From Thamnaconus septentrionalis (Eukaryota; Chordata; Actinopteri; Tetraodontiformes; Monacanthidae): a stretch of DNA of 64,000 nt. The stretch is from contig CM020501.1 of NCBI GenBank assembly GCA_009823395.1, forward strand, positions 17,154,861-17,218,860. Reading direction: 5' to 3'. The position numbers were made by a program, and so were the translations under genes. Under the pieces are notes generated by a model. That model made no database searches and was not told where the DNA came from. It was given only the letters and a program-made list of their open reading frames with translations. Numbering within the stretch: the stretch's first letter is position 1; each line of letters begins with the position of its first letter. Of this stretch, positions 1 to 14,528 are shown one piece after another.

Positions 1-618
1 TCTATCAGAAAGCAGCTGACAGAAGCTTATGCAAGCCGGCGCTGTGGCCTGGGAACTCCAGCGAGGGGACTGTGACACATTGACTGAAGGAAACAGAGAA
101 AAAGAAGTAAGAAGAATGAAAGAACATTAAGTTGGACCGTGCGTGCTCCCGATCGACTGAAACAGTTGCAAGACATTTGCTTTCATGGATTAGCAGAGAG
201 GAAAACAGTTTATAAGAAAAAATAAAAAACGGGGAAAAATGGAATCGCATAGCGGTGAAAGAATTTTTTCGTTTGTCTGGGAGGGTAGAGAGGCACAAGG
301 ACGCGATGCAGTGGTGAGAGATTGAGAGTCGCAGCAGCGAGTACAGCTCTTCACATGGTGTGACCCCCGAATTCTTTTATCTATCCCACATCAAAGTGGC
401 CCAAAGCTTGTGAAACATCTCAGGGGAAGAGATTACACGACTGTCGGGCTTCCAGCGCTTCACTTCCTCCAGCAGAGGAAAGATTTGTGAACCCGCTCTG
501 GCCACTAACGACACTAACTGCTAGTGAGGCGTGACAGCAGCCAGAGAAGGTCTCGTACCTTCTGCACACGCCAAGTCACTGTGATCCAAGAGCTGAGGTG
601 TCAGTGTTTGAAATTATT

Positions 619-812
619 GTGGCCCTATTATGGCCGTTTCCAGATTTAATAAATCAACATTGGTGGCCTCCTTCCAACAATACGCAAGCTTTGTTTGAAA
701 TAAATGGTATAAATGTGCAAGTTGTCCTTTTGTGTACTGGGTGTATTTTGCTAATGACGCAAAAATTGTTAAAGAGCTGAAAAAGTCATTTTTGTGTAAC
801 ATGACCTCTTTA
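619..812 (+). mobile_element. MITE-like element, family 1 copy 1
   Basis: Begins GTGGCCCTATTATGGCC, then TTTCCAGATTTAATAAATC, and ends near GTTAAAGAGCTGAAAAAGTC...ACATGACCTCTTTA. The beginning and end align with a second element at 15856-16184 in the same orientation, and the middle is shorter here. The left end resembles the reverse complement of the partner's right end (CATAATAGGACCC), so the family has terminal inverted repeats and is probably a non-autonomous DNA transposon. There is no coding capacity. Confidence 0.6.
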
Positions 813-1598
813 AATAAAATGACATTGGGAAACTGGGATGACACAGATGCAAAGTAATGAAGACAAAGAGAAGAATGCCGATGCATTTTTATGTTGTTGC
901 TGCGAGTGACTGCACACTTATAAATGAAGTGAATTAAATCCAAGCAATTAATGAGCAGATAAAGACGTTGAGAAAAGAGGGAAGAACTCCTAGTTATGGG
1001 TTTCTTTTTCCCCCTTGTACCAGAAAAGTTCCCGTAGCCTCTGGCTGTTTGTTTTGCCACAGACGCATGAGTTCAGGGGAGGTTTTGAAAAGTGTAGCGA
1101 AGAACAACTCAAAAGCCTGTTGTGCTGCCACGAAGGCCACTGTTTCCTCTCCAGGGTGAGACACGACCACCTCTGGCATGCTTCTGCTCCCCCTCTCTGC
1201 CTTGTGGCGCACCTTATTTTTGTCCCCTTCCAAAGGCCCAGCCAAGCAATGGTTTTTCCATAAGCAGCAATTTCTTGCTTAATTATTCATATGTCAATGT
1301 GCTGCAGCTGCTAAATAAAGATCAGTCAATAGGTAGGACACAGGACCCTTAATGGATGGTCACTTTTTTTCAAACTAAGAGTCAGGTGGTGGGTTTTTTC
1401 CTTTGCCTGAACCTGGTCCCAGTGTTCCTTGCGTTAACGCCGTGGCCCCCTGGAGAGACGGTGGCTGGAAGAGGTGCGTGCTGCTCCCTCCACACTGCCT
1501 GAGTCTGTTCAACTTTGGCTTGGGAATCAATACCTTCCAGGTCTCTAGCTTTTCCTTTTTACACACCAAGGGCGGATAATTGCGCACATCTCTATGGC

Positions 1599-1734
<136 letters not shown>

Positions 1735-4700
1735 ATCTCGCAGGTTGTCACTGCAGAGTGCTGCCGTTCTTCCCCCCACCTCCTTAACTAGAGCAGCGTT
1801 TCATTAGCGGACACTTGAGCGATGTCCTTTATACAGGAGATCCTGTCAAGGCCGTAAGGTTGCACTTGTGGAAAGAGATGTGGTTACCCAGAGCGCACGC
1901 TATCATCTATCATATGTAAATAATGGGTTTGCAGGCCAAAATCGAAGGCGCCCTTGTTGTCTTAGGATTCCTCCTCCCCCCTTCGTCCACTATTGATTGT
2001 TCAGGAGCAATTACACGCTTAAAGTTCCACTTAAAGCTAAAAGTTAAAGTCGCACTGATTGTCACATCCCGAAGGATGTGAAGATGTGAAATTTGTCCCT
2101 CCCGTTTGACTCCCACATCCCCTGAGGGAGCAGTGAGCACCAGCGTTGCTCTTCTTGGCCTACTGCCCCCAAACCCCCACCCCCACCCCCTAATCCTCAA
2201 GAGCTCCCCATGTCCAGCCTTAAATACTGAGTGTCAAGCAGGGAGGCAACAACTACCAGTTTTACAGTCTTTGTAATATACCTCCCAGTCTCACCGCCGG
2301 CACCCCACCACTATTCCAAAATGACACATTGATAATGGCTTTGGCTGACCTTTGAATCTGTTAGTAAGGCAAGATGGAATATCTCTGTAAGTGCAACCCC
2401 TGTAGTGTAGAATTGCAATGCGGCTTGTGCCTTTAGCAATCTGCTCTACTTTTAACAGGATTCACAGCGCAAACTAAACAAAACAAAAGAAAAAACCTGA
2501 CCTGACATTTTCCTCACAACATTAGGTCTCACTGAAAGTGTTAAAGAGCAAATTATTACTTTGCTGTAAAGTGATTTCTGCTCCTTTCATGCCAATGAAA
2601 AGGAGAACAGTAGTGTGTATTTTTTGTAATTGAAAAGGTTTATCTTCTTTTGTTCTTCTTTTGTAAAAAAGTAAAAATTGTGTCTAAATTCATATTCTTA
2701 AACCAACAAGCCACATGATTAATTATTAATTTGTTCTTCAATATGCTTTGCTTCTACTATTGATGACATTCTGTAAAAACAAAACAAAAAAAAACTGCTC
2801 TCTTTGCAGCGATATGAATATTCATGGCTGTCAGCCTGACACAGTCAGTGTGCAACTCGGCACCTAAAAGATGTGACGCGCCTCCTGCCATATTTTGTAA
2901 TGTGGCTCGTACATTAGTTGCTGTTGTAAACAGCACAAAGTTGTGACAATTGGTTTTGGTTCATGCATCTGAAATCCATCAGGGTGTGTGCACTCCATCT
3001 GGCACACGAGCTGATCAGCCTGTTGATTTTTGGAATCACCCTTAAAAAGATTTGCTTCTGTGATCACATGGTTCAGTGTGCACCAGCGTCAGCTTGAAAG
3101 TTGTAAGTGAAGTTTGTCTTTGTTTGTATTTTGATTAAAGGTTCCATCACTGCTGCAAACTTCTGCTCTTGAAGCAACCTAAACGGAGAGCTCGCCTTTT
3201 TATTATGATGTTGCTGTGACCTTGATGTCGGCAAACTAAATCTCCCGACCTCTGCTACCTACGACTCTTTTCATGTGCTAATCTTTTGTCTCTTTTGTCT
3301 CTCTCCGTTATTTATACAGCGATAACATGGAGATCGCAGTGTGTTAAAATACACACAGAATGCCTGTAATGTCTATTCAATGAAGGTGGATCTATTGGAT
3401 CTACTTACAATAGATCTATTTGTGTGGCTGCTAGTCTTTTGCCAACCACAAGCATACTGTGAAAATTTACCCTCTGTGACTTATTCACCCTCTGTTTGAT
3501 TTATTATAAAAATATTGATAATAAAAGCAGTAGCTTTTTTCCTGAAGCAGCTTGTTTAGAAGTCTTTTTTTTGTTGGGCTTGTAATTTTCTGGTTTTGGA
3601 CAAACTTGCAAATGGAGACTTTTTATATTCTCAATGGCCCAGGCCAACAGAAAGAAGCTTTTTTCAAAGCAAGTTCTTAATTACGCTTCAGCTGTTTTCA
3701 TCAGGGCAATGAGGATGCTGCTTACATTAAGCATGCTTATGCTAATGCATAGAAGTTAGTGGTTTAAGCAGTAGTAGTAGTCTTAGTAGTAGTTTAAGAA
3801 TTCAGCTACAGGACAACAAAGGCTGTGATCGGTGTATCATTTTTATTGTAAACCTTTTGAAAGATAAAATACACACATACTGCTCCCGGGTAGATTCTGC
3901 CACAATACATGTCACATAAAACACAGTCAATCTATTTGTTTGTGTTGAAAAGTGTAGTTGTACTTAATTATTTGCCGCTTGAGAGGTTTAAATGTGTCTT
4001 CTTAACTGGCAACGGAATCTCTCATCCATCCTCTCAGCCCTGTGAGAAGGAGGCGCTCGTGTTTAATGGGACATACGCGATGGCTGGAATGGAGGATGAT
4101 CCAGTGTCATCCGGTTCATTAAGGGTGTTTACTGTGTAAGAGCTCATCGGGGAACAGATGCTGCATTACAGTTTAAACCATAAATGGTTTGCGATGACAC
4201 TACACTGGTCGAGTTTGTTTCCTCCCAACAAAAATAAAATATTGTTTGAGTTAGAACGTAGCTGGAGGTTTTTTTTTTGTCTGTTTTGCTTTCTCTTGCT
4301 GCCAGCAGTTATCAGCAGACTGGCGCCGGTTAACCCTTAGAGCAGTTATTGCTTTTGTTGCCAAATTCTCTGTGGCACGATGTTGAATAAGCCTCTTACA
4401 AAAGACGGCATCCATTTGGATTAAATTCCACAGTCGGCCAGTCAAACAGCTGGAAATAAATAAATATTTTTACCAAATGCCAATTTGCTAGACATAAAAA
4501 CTGGATTGTTGTTTTTCTGTTGATAGTCAAGCAGGAATATTTAGCAAGATGCATCTGAGTCCAGTGACGCGGTAGAAAGAGAAAGAGAAAATATCTAAAG
4601 TCTGTGAAATACTTCAGCTCCATTTCTGTTAGACCTTTTGGATTGCACCTCCGATTTGTGTCTGTTCTCAGATGTTCAGGTGTCACCATCCAACTTTAGA

Positions 4701-6124
4701 AAAGAAAATATTTCTAATCCCATTCTGTTGATCTAAGTGGGATTTTGCTGTGCCCACTTGCTGGGGATCAGCTGACAGAAAAGGGTTTGCTAACAATCGA
4801 TTGCAACCGTAAAGACGTGTGACGCCACTGAACATTAATGTTGTATGCATTATCCAGGTGATAAACTGCTGCCTCGGTCTGCCTGTAACACTTAACTGAC
4901 TCGTAACTGGATTTATTCTCATTTGGATCTCTATGTAAAACAGCAGCACTGTTTAAAGTGACTGACAGCTAGCGGTGATGAGCGTAATGCCCTCGAAGAC
5001 TCAAAGACCGATACAGCCTATTTGAAGTGCATTTGCCTTTTCATAACCATCAGAGTCAATCAAATACTGCCAGTTAGGGTTAAGTGCATCTTAGCTGTTG
5101 GAGAAGGAGATGCGGCTCTTGCATCGTTTGGTGAAAAAGGGTTGTGTAAGTGCTCCAAAGTGAACATCAGTGGCCGGGAGTGGAGATGGAGTCACTGTGT
5201 AGTCCTCTTCAAAAGCAGGAAGGATCAAACGGGGAACGGGTCGTAATGAAATGACACCAGACACAGAGACGATTGAGCTCTTGTTGTTTGTGAGGACGGC
5301 TGAGCCAGTGGAGGGAGCTCGTACGTCGGCTGAAAGCTGATCGGGGTAATCGGATCAGTCCGCCATGCACCAGCAGGTGGGGATGGCCTGTCCTCTTACT
5401 GGTCCTCTGTGACTCTGTGTGTGTGTGTGTGTGGGCACGTTGACTTCCTCTGTCCTTCCAACCCAATAAGTGGCAGGGTTTCCTGACTCACCGATGATTG
5501 ATTGCATTAAAGAGGCGGAGGCAGAGAAATATGGAAGAGAAAACGATATGATGCCAACCAGAGAAAGGGGGGTAGGAGGGGGTGAAGTGAGGTCAGGTCA
5601 CTCGAAGGCTGGGCCTCTGCCGGACATTCTTCACCTCTCCTTTTCCTCTCATCCCCCCTGCAACACTAACGCCGCTGGTTGCACAGCAAAATGCGATGGG
5701 CTTCAATTTCGTCTGCAGTTCTACAATAAGAGTTTTTTTTTTTTTTTGTAACACACATACAGAGCTTCCAAAATATAAATATTCAGCCTTGCCAGATATT
5801 TAACAAGCATCTCCAGCTCCATGTCTTCGATCAAATCATACAGCAAGACAACTGGCAGATGGAGTCGAGGCTGCATTCATGCTACTTTGCCTCAACTGAC
5901 CTTATTCCCACTCTCCTCCCCAACCTCTCTCCAATGATGAGCTATGAATATCATATCTGCCAATGCGATTGCAGTCTAAACGGACAGATTGACAGATTTC
6001 CTGCCATTGTGTGGAACTACAGGAACACCCAGTTCTTTTTTTTCTTTTTCTTTTTTTAATGATGCCTTGCACCTTGCATCCGCTAACTTTCCGTTCATCT
6101 CATTTTAAGTGGAACACTGTAGGT

Positions 6125-6362
6125 ACAGTGGTGCCTCACTCTTTGCATGTTCTCCCTGTGTCTGCATGGGTTCTATCCATGTTCTCCTCCCAGGTCCTTT
6201 GTGTGTGATTCGTAGGTTGTGAATATGAGTGTGGATGGTTGTCGGATGAACTATTGACTTGTCCGGGGTTGTAACCCCGCCCTCACCCTAAGGCAGCTTT
6301 GATAGACTCCAGCATCCCTGCAGTCCTCAGTGATTGAGAAGTGATGATAGAACATGGATGGA
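6125..6362 (+). mobile_element. Common teleost dispersed repeat, copy 1
   Basis: Contains the recognisable order: CAGTGGTGCCTCACTC, TTTGCATGTTCTCCCTGTG, TCTGCATGGGTTCT, CTCCTCCCAGGTCC, GTGAATATGAGTGTGGATGG, CTTGTCCGGGGTTGTAACCC, CGCCCTCACCCTAAG, ATAGACTCCAGCATCC, ending at ATGGATGGAT. This is a family I know as very frequent in percomorph fish. The copy is internally deleted between the head and TTTGCATG. It is non-coding. Confidence 0.75.
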
Positions 6363-8087
6363 TCTAGTCGAGCTCCAATGAACACACTGCCGCCTCTCAT
6401 CACCAAACTTTATTTACATTTCTGGAACAGTGCAGCTGGCTCTTCATACCTCACTGCGACAGAGTTCAGCTGGAATCCATCGGCAGAACAATCTGATATA
6501 AATAATATTCCGAAAAGTGCTTCATGGCTGTGATTATGATTTTGTTCTCGTCTGCGTCCGTCAATACTATCCATCAGCAGCCGGGGTGCTGCCGAGGGCC
6601 GAGCTGAACGTCCCTCAAGTCAATTCTAAAATGTAAATTACAGTTGTTGATGGCCATCGACCTACTTCCTCTCTTGGGTTGGCAGCCCAATTTTGTTGTT
6701 GTGTCAAGTGTTTGCAAAGTTAAAGGAGATGTTAATGCAGACTTCTGGCATGGTTCACTGTTAAACGTAAATTTAGACAAAATCATCCGACTAGGGCAAG
6801 AAATCCGACTCGGCCGTCGAGACCCGACGTGTGAATTCAACGTTGAATTATGTGTTGCAGTTGTTTTAAATTGGCAGGAGAATCCAACAGAGAACAATTT
6901 TTGGAGCACAGTTGGAGTCTGAGCCGTCGTTTAGGCCACGTGACAGCAGTATCACACGCGCTCGTCATTTTTACTGTCACTGTCAAGTTATTGCACGGAG
7001 CGAAAGAGCTGCCACACACAGTTCGACAATTGTGAAACAGCCCCTGATTGGGAGACAACATGCACGCGGCAACATTTTGCTGATAGTAGAGAGCGTAAAA
7101 CAAACCTAACACAATGCCAGTATCTGTTTTCGACGTGAAAAATACAAACACACTCACACACGCGCACACACACAGACATATCTCACAGGTAATGTCGTCT
7201 GAGTCAAATTTCTGAATGCGCTGCAGCTCAGGCAAGACTCCAAGGATTGTACAACAGGGCCAGCAGTGCCAGAATGTTTGAAGCAGCTGAACCTCCCTTT
7301 CAGACCTTGGGGAGCAGATTGCATTGATGTAAACTCACTTGGTGATCGTACTGCCTTGCTTTTCAGAAAAAGGAAAAAAAAACATTTTGTGTTGATTTGG
7401 ATCGAAGCAGACAATCCTTGAAAAATCACACGTCCCAGCCAAGGTCTCCTGCATTTGCCAAAATGTCGCCTGGCTGCGATTTACAATGTACCACGCCGAA
7501 TAACAACAATTGCACATCTTTCTCGGCGAGCCGAATGACAAAACCATCTTGGGGGTTTAGCTGGAACGGCCCCGAAATGAGAAAATGTTCAATGAGCCAC
7601 GGCTCTCCGGGTGTGACTGCGAATGCCAAGAGGTCAGCGGAGAATGGCAAGGTTCCATTTGACAGAAAGGTAAGTCAAACAACCATTCATCACAGCCGAA
7701 GGTCTGCAGGTAGACGACCTCTGAAGGCGCAACGCATGGCACCTCTGCAGCAGATGGACCGCAGGATCACGGCGGGCGCTGCTCGTGTCAACTGAGGCTG
7801 CAGTTCACACTGACTCACCAACAAGATTGGGGGGAAAAAAAAAACCTGTTGCATTGCTAGTAAGAAGAAGGCCTTGAACGCCGAGCTAAACGTGCTGCCA
7901 CTGCTGCTGACCCTGCCACGCCGCTTCCTCGTGTCCTGGAAGTCCTTTCCTGTTGACTGACTGGCTCTAATCGCATTATAATGTCCACATATTGCATCGT
8001 CCTTGTGGCCCTCCTGGAAACCCTGCATGGCGACGGAGCCGCAGCGGCAGCACAATGACAGTGAGTTTAAAAGGGCATCTGTGCACT

Positions 8088-8088
<1 letters not shown>

Positions 8089-8139
<51 letters not shown>
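8089..8139 (+). repeat. Composite (CT)n(CA)n microsatellite
   Basis: Six CT units followed by about twenty CA units. On the minus strand it reads (TG)n(AG)n, the same order as the arrays at 45389 and 46737. Confidence 0.95.
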
Positions 8140-8141
<2 letters not shown>

Positions 8142-11100
8142 AGAATGGAGAGCAGAGCACACACTGTCATTTTGACAAGGTGATGACTGTTCTGCCGCTC
8201 CGAAGGTCGGCTCCCTCCTGAGCGCAGTGTTATCACCCCGGCCTCAGCTCCTCCTCCACAAACACGGCGGACACTTGACGCTGATGTGCGGTTTCTTCGG
8301 CTCCAACAGGATGACTTTAACGAGCACCCCGGCATCACACATCGGTACCATTATCCCCTCCCAGAAATAAGATCCTTTAGATAGAATTAGCCATTATGCA
8401 GATAACTGACAGTCGGCGTCGCTTCTCATTTCCATTTTGTTTTTTCGTCTTCTTTTTTTTTTTCCGCGGGAGCCACAGCAAAGATGTGCAGATGGAAAGC
8501 AAAAAAAACCAAACAAAGTAGATGCCTTTGAGAAGCGGCTGCGCAGGAACGCTACGATGAGCTTTTCCATACGATGCATGCGGTCACGTTGCAGGAAGGA
8601 CCAATTACATTGTTTATTTACGACTCTATAGGAAATGTAATTTGTAATCACAGCACCTTTGAATTTGAATAGACCTGCACTTAGCTGCTCAGCACTCTTC
8701 CATCTGCACTATTTGGCTCGTCTTTGATCCAAACCAGATATACATGCAAATACTTTCGGGGCCTCAGACTTGCTGTCTGTATTCAGACTGTGTCTATTGT
8801 GCTTCTCCTGAAAACCCATCTCCTATAATTTAAACGCAACACCTGGAGTTTCGGGGAAACTTTAATGACCAGTGATTTGAAATGCAGAGGCCTTTATCCT
8901 GAAGATGCACAACGGGAAAAACGGTGTATTAAAGCTGCAAGTCAACATTTCTGTAGCACTAAATACTCAACTCGGACTCTTATTTAAATTATTGCATGTG
9001 TGTGTGTGTGTGTTCGCTACCATGCAAAAAAAAAAAAAAAAAGTTAGTGTTTACCCCCCCAAAAAAACAACATTTTTGCAGGAGATTTAGCTCTCTTTTT
9101 ATCCTTTTTGTTTGTCCACTTTCTCTTTCATGCTTCAAACATCTTGCCAAACACATATGCATGTGCAACCAACACGTGACGTGAGCTGCGGGCATATAAT
9201 GCCGATTTAATGAATATTCCAACACTTTCACCTTTCCTTTGATGTGTGTTCAGGAGTCTGATTTCATGGCGCCGTCTTCATTAGTTTTTCTTGAGCGACT
9301 GAACCTGTGAGAAGCTGAGCTGAATGGCAGGTGTGTGTGCTTTTAATTGGACTGTGTAAGCCGGACCAGCGTGCACTGAAGCAGAGTGGCGGAGGGGACC
9401 TAATGGAACTGATGAAGTTATATCAGGCAGCAGCATCACAGCTAATCCGCAGGGACTTGTTTTGTCAGGGTGAACCAGAAAGGATATAGATATATAAAAA
9501 AAATCAAGTGGAAGCTTGTTCAATGAATGACAAGTAATCAAACTGTTTTGATTCTCTGTTAAGTAAATATGTCCTAACTTACTTTTGTTGCTTCATCATA
9601 ATTTAGAATTTTGATGCTGGTTATTAGCCTGGGGCTGAATGCTTAGGACTCTTTTTTTTGTACTATTTCTGTTTGTTTTGCTTTTTTGTTTTTAAGTCTG
9701 AGTCTGGAGATGTCACTTTTCAATCTTGTGTCTCTTGCCCCCTTAATCTGCAGAGGGAGCTGATTGGCGATAAAATCCACATAATATTATTAATAGGCTT
9801 TCCAACTTCCTTTTACTAGGATCTTGGCAAGACGGACGAGAGTTGAGAGTTGAAACCTGAGCTGCCAAGTTGCCGTACAAAGCTTGTGTTGCTACATATC
9901 CCTTTTAACTTTTTAGGTGATTTTCTCCTTTCCTGAAATGAAAAGTATGAGTTTCACTTTTGCAGGGTCGCCCGCCGTCTGCCAGATTAATGGAACCCCA
10001 GTTGTAAAAAGTGTAGAAGCAGAAAATTCCTTGTTGTAATGCAGCATCTTGGCGCTGATAAACCAGGATACATTTTGGAGCAGGAGTGCTATTGATCTTT
10101 CTCCCATGGAGAGCTGAAGAGGAGAGAAGGACAATTTCCTTCTCCTGAACAAGGACAGTGATTAGAGGAACTGACCTTGTGGAGTTAAAGAGAAAAACAA
10201 AGGCTGTTACCTGAAAGAGTCCAATAAAGAGGAGCGAGTGAAAGAGACTGAAATGGTGATGGGGGAACGGAGCTGGATGGACCACAACCATTATTTCATA
10301 GAGAAAAGACTTCACATCTATTTACTGCAGACAGCCAGCAGTATTTAATTTCATATTGTTGGACTGCACTATATCCTGATGATATGACTGTACGGCCAGC
10401 TGTCGTATACGAAGTCTTTATTGCATTTGGCAGTCAGATTATTTCCCTTGTCTCAACCTGGATCGTTGTCTGTTTCCAGGGCAACTGTCGTCCCCAGAGC
10501 GCCCGGACAGGGATGGTCCTCTCTGGGCTTGTTTTCTTAGCCCTCGGTGCGTTGACCTGGGTTGCCGCCCAAAAACAACTAGTAAGAACGAAGGCTGGAG
10601 TTACCTCCCTGCCCTGCACAAACACAAGCTGTTTGCTCATGCTGATGGCTGATATTTAAAGGTTGCGTTAATTGTCTCATTTGGCTGGTTTGTGGTCTGT
10701 AATCAATTTTAAATATTGGCAGCTGGTCTTGTTTGGACGCATGTTAAACATTTAGAATTGCTCATGGGAAATGGTGCTTTTCAGCCGCCCGTGCCATATC
10801 ATGGACTTACCTTGGACACCAAACTGGATGTTTCCTAAATGGGTTTGTTGATGCAAAAAGCCCATAGAAAGAGAGAGAGTGCGATGAACGAAGCGAAGAC
10901 TTGAAAGACGATTGAACGAAAACAGCAGTGCAATGGCTCAATGGTTGGAAAAAAAAAACTCACTGGGGGAAAAAAAATGAGGAATGTTTGTTTGAGAATG
11001 ACGTTCTTGGTTCTTCCTTCAATTTGAAAATTCCAATTCAGACAAAAAGTAACTCTCTAGCATTCAGGCTAAACTCCTCAGCTGCAGCAGCTATTGTTGA

Positions 11101-13357
11101 CAACTGATAGTAGATTTTCTACTACATTTTTTTTCCAGAGCAATTCAAAGGAGTTGATTCTCTTCTTGTACCCCCTGTTTTTTATGAAGAGGAAGCTAAA
11201 TAATTGTAGAATCCTTGGAAATTGTGAAATTAAAATGTGAGTGATCACATGTGGTGGAAGAATAAATAAATCTATAATATTTATATCAAATTAGGTCTAA
11301 ATGATGAAATTCTGAAGGTGAAATCTCCAGGCCTTGACGTTAATGGGTAATAATTCAAACAACTACAGTAGCCACAGAGTATTAGAAATAAACTAAACCC
11401 CCCTTTTCAAACTTTTACCTTGTGTGGATGTCACTGTCACCTCCATATTTTCATTTATTTGTATTTTTCTCCTCTTTCTGGAAGTCCAGACAGCCACAAC
11501 TTGGACTTACTCTGATGCACATTAACTGGCTTCCCTATGTTTGCAGCAGATGCGCTTCGACTGAACGATTTCCATTTGGCACCTTATGCGCTGCAACTGG
11601 AGAAAATGTTATCTTTATGGGTGGGGAAATAGAGGAAATGGCCCCTGGCTCAGTGCGGCTGACAGCAAGACATTGATCAGGACGGACAGGTCTTCTAATG
11701 GACGTACCATACATTGCTTCCAGCTATCTGATGTATATGACATGTGCATTGGCTTGATGTTTAGCCTCCTGCCTTTTACTGTCTCCTTGGAGATTCACAC
11801 TGCCATACACAATGTGACCAATCGAAACAGTCCCGCCAGAGGAAACGCCAGCCGCTTTGTGCGGTTTTGAGGATATTCCAGAACTCTTCTCATCCGTGTA
11901 CCATCACGCGGGGGTTAACTCCCGTGTGAGTCGGCGTTCATTGTGCATTCATCACCAAAGTGGGGGCTGGGCATGAGATGGATGGAGCGCTAACGCGTTC
12001 AGACAAACAGCCAGGCCCCATTAATATTCCATTATCTCTTGTGTCGTTCTTCTTTGGGAGGGGAAAGCGGAGGAATCTCATGCTGCCGGATCGTTGCCTT
12101 GGTCTTACCGGGAATCGTACAGATCCACAAGTGGCACCACCTGTGGCTCAGATTTTTGCATGACTATTGGAGGGGTTCCATGAGGGAAGAGCTTTTGGAA
12201 GCATCCTGTGGTCACTGGCGGCTGAGTTATCTTCTAAAAGCCACAGAGATGGATCAAATGCTAGCAAGCGGCTGGGATAGCGCCTCAGCCTTCAGTTACA
12301 TTCACCGGTCATATCTCTCAAACATTTCTATGCCCAGTACCCTCTTTGTTTTTCCTCTTTTTAAACATGCTCAGAGTTTTTCTTTTGTTCTCACCCCCTT
12401 GCTGCGTCTCTCTAGGTGGAGGCTGTAAAGTAGACGAGTGCAAAGGAGTGAAACGGCGAACACTCTTGCCGAGCCAGATCAGGCAGGAAATTGGGAATCT
12501 GCACGAGCATGTCAAGACGCAAGGGGCAGAAAGGCAAGGTACATTTATTTCCACGGCGCCACTGGGACACCAGGCAATTCCGAGAGCTTAACGGAGACAG
12601 AGATAGAAGAAAATGACAGTATTTAAAGGGGGTGAAACTTGAAGCAGACACAGAAAATTTAGGATGACAGTCAATTTAATTCACTGAAGAGATGAAGAAA
12701 ATAGGAATGTTTTAAGCCCAGATTTCAAATAGCAGATGCAAGAGTAGACCTCAGATGGTGACCAGGAAACCTCCTGAAGACACCTGGTCACTAAACATCC
12801 TCATTGTGCTGCATGGAGGACATCAGGCGCCAGATTCCAATACTGTGGAATTGTGGATGTGGAGTGGAATGCTCAGCAGTCAATAAACTTCACCATCATC
12901 GCTTTCCATCCATCTACTCATCCATCCAGGCTAGTTAAATCAAATGAGAGCTGGCACCAGAACCGGTGTTACACTTGTACTTGGTTCCACTTTGTGTAAA
13001 AGGGACATCAGAGACATGGGTAAAAGTGTTTTGGGCCCAGCTTTGAATCCAAACAGAGTTAAGTTATTAATAAATATGAAATCCCAGGTCTGTTTTTGTT
13101 CGTGTCCAGCACATTAAGGAAATATAATGACGCTAGTACCTTTACTTAACTGCGCTAGATGTCTGATTACCGAGTCCAGACGTTCGTACGTATTTACAAA
13201 TGTTCCAACTCGTGCACCCTGGCATTCATGCCTGACTGATGTCTTTGCGCTGCTTGTTTACCACAGATTTCATGACTGTCTGCTTTTGTGACGCTGGTGT
13301 GTTACAGCTGCCACCTCATCCTCCCGTTTGTCTTCACTGCCAAACCTAGGGTTCTTT

Positions 13358-13380
13358 TTGTTGTTGTTGTTGTTGTTGTG
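13358..13380 (+). repeat. (TTG)n triplet repeat
   Basis: Seven TTG units after a short T run. Confidence 0.85.
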
Positions 13381-13723
13381 TTTTTACTTTTTTAGGAACT
13401 TGAATCCTCATTGTCATGCTGCAGAAGATACTGGTGTGATGTCGCCATTAAATGAAGCTGACACAAATTGCATGAGCCACGTGTTGATAAATTAGGATTT
13501 ATCCGACGTCTCGTCTTTCCCAATCCAACATCTGAGTGTTTCTCAGGCGGTTACTCTCAGGATCAGTCTTAATAGCAGCAAATTGCAAATCAATATCTCT
13601 TGCCTTCCATCCTAACAAGGACTTGAAGTGAACTGGTTGGGATGCCTTCACAGCTCCAGGTCCTTTTAACTCTAATCCCCAGATATTTGAACAAATTAAT
13701 TTAATGAAGCAGTAGATATCTAC

Positions 13724-13745
13724 ATTAAAGGGATAGTCCAATGTT
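13724..13745 (+). mobile_element. Possible MITE terminus
   Basis: ATTAAAGGGATAGTCCAATG resembles the 'TTAAAGGGATAGTTC' end of a common fish MITE. No partner end was located with confidence. Confidence 0.25.
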
Positions 13746-14480
13746 TCTGATGTGTTGAGAGTTTGTTCTGGCCACCAGAGACGCTGGTCAGGTTTACTCT
13801 GCAGATGGGAACACCAGTGCCAGATAAATCCGTGTGACCAGAATATCAATGTTGGTTTTAATGCACACTACACACAAACAAAATGACTGCAATTTGAGCT
13901 TCCACCAGAAATTCCTCATTTTTGTACTCCTGCTGTAGCACACCGTGTATCAAACTCTCCCAGATGCTCTCTCACTGTTTGCCTCTCTGTGTTTGATCAT
14001 CGTTGTGTCATCTTGTAAACCCAAGAGAGCAAACAAATGAGCTTTTCATCTGATCTGGATTAATGAAATGTAAAGATGTAGTTGATTTACATCAACATTG
14101 TTTATTATATCCAGGTCAGATCGGAGCGTATTATCAAAGTGCAGGCAAAGTGGGCTGAGAGCCTCCATACACGTGGTAGCTATTATGATTTGTTTGTTGT
14201 GATTTTTTTTATTTAGAACAATTCTAAAGATGGCAGTCGATAACAGTATTACAGCAACCTGGTCCGATAATGTATAGGACGATTTCAGTGTCACTAACAG
14301 CCCAGTGGGCAACTATTAATAGGATGTGCTGGCAGAAAATGGAATGAAAATTCCATTGTTTGAAAATTGAAAATTCCAAATGTTGTATATTAGTTAGTTA
14401 GTTGCTTACGATATTAAGTCAACATTGATGATTCATGACAACAAAAAACAGGGATTATGATTAACATTATTTGCAATATT

Positions 14481-14528
14481 CTTTCTGACCACTAGATGCC
14501 CCTAAATATTTCACAGTGGGCCTTTAAC
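14481..14528 (+). mobile_element. End fragment of a fish short repeat
   Basis: CTGACCACTAGATGCCCCTA then AATATTTCACAGTGGGCCTTTAA resembles the '...CTAGATGTCGCTAAATTCTACACACTG.ACCTTTAA' terminus of a frequent fish repeat. Short and diverged. Confidence 0.35.

Noticed and set aside
614..1060. 148-codon minus-strand frame
   Set aside because: Overlaps the MITE-like element at 619-812; no motif or coding bias.
11480..11600. LINE-like phrase ATTAACTGGCTTCCCTATG
   Set aside because: Too short and without neighbouring reverse-transcriptase sequence.
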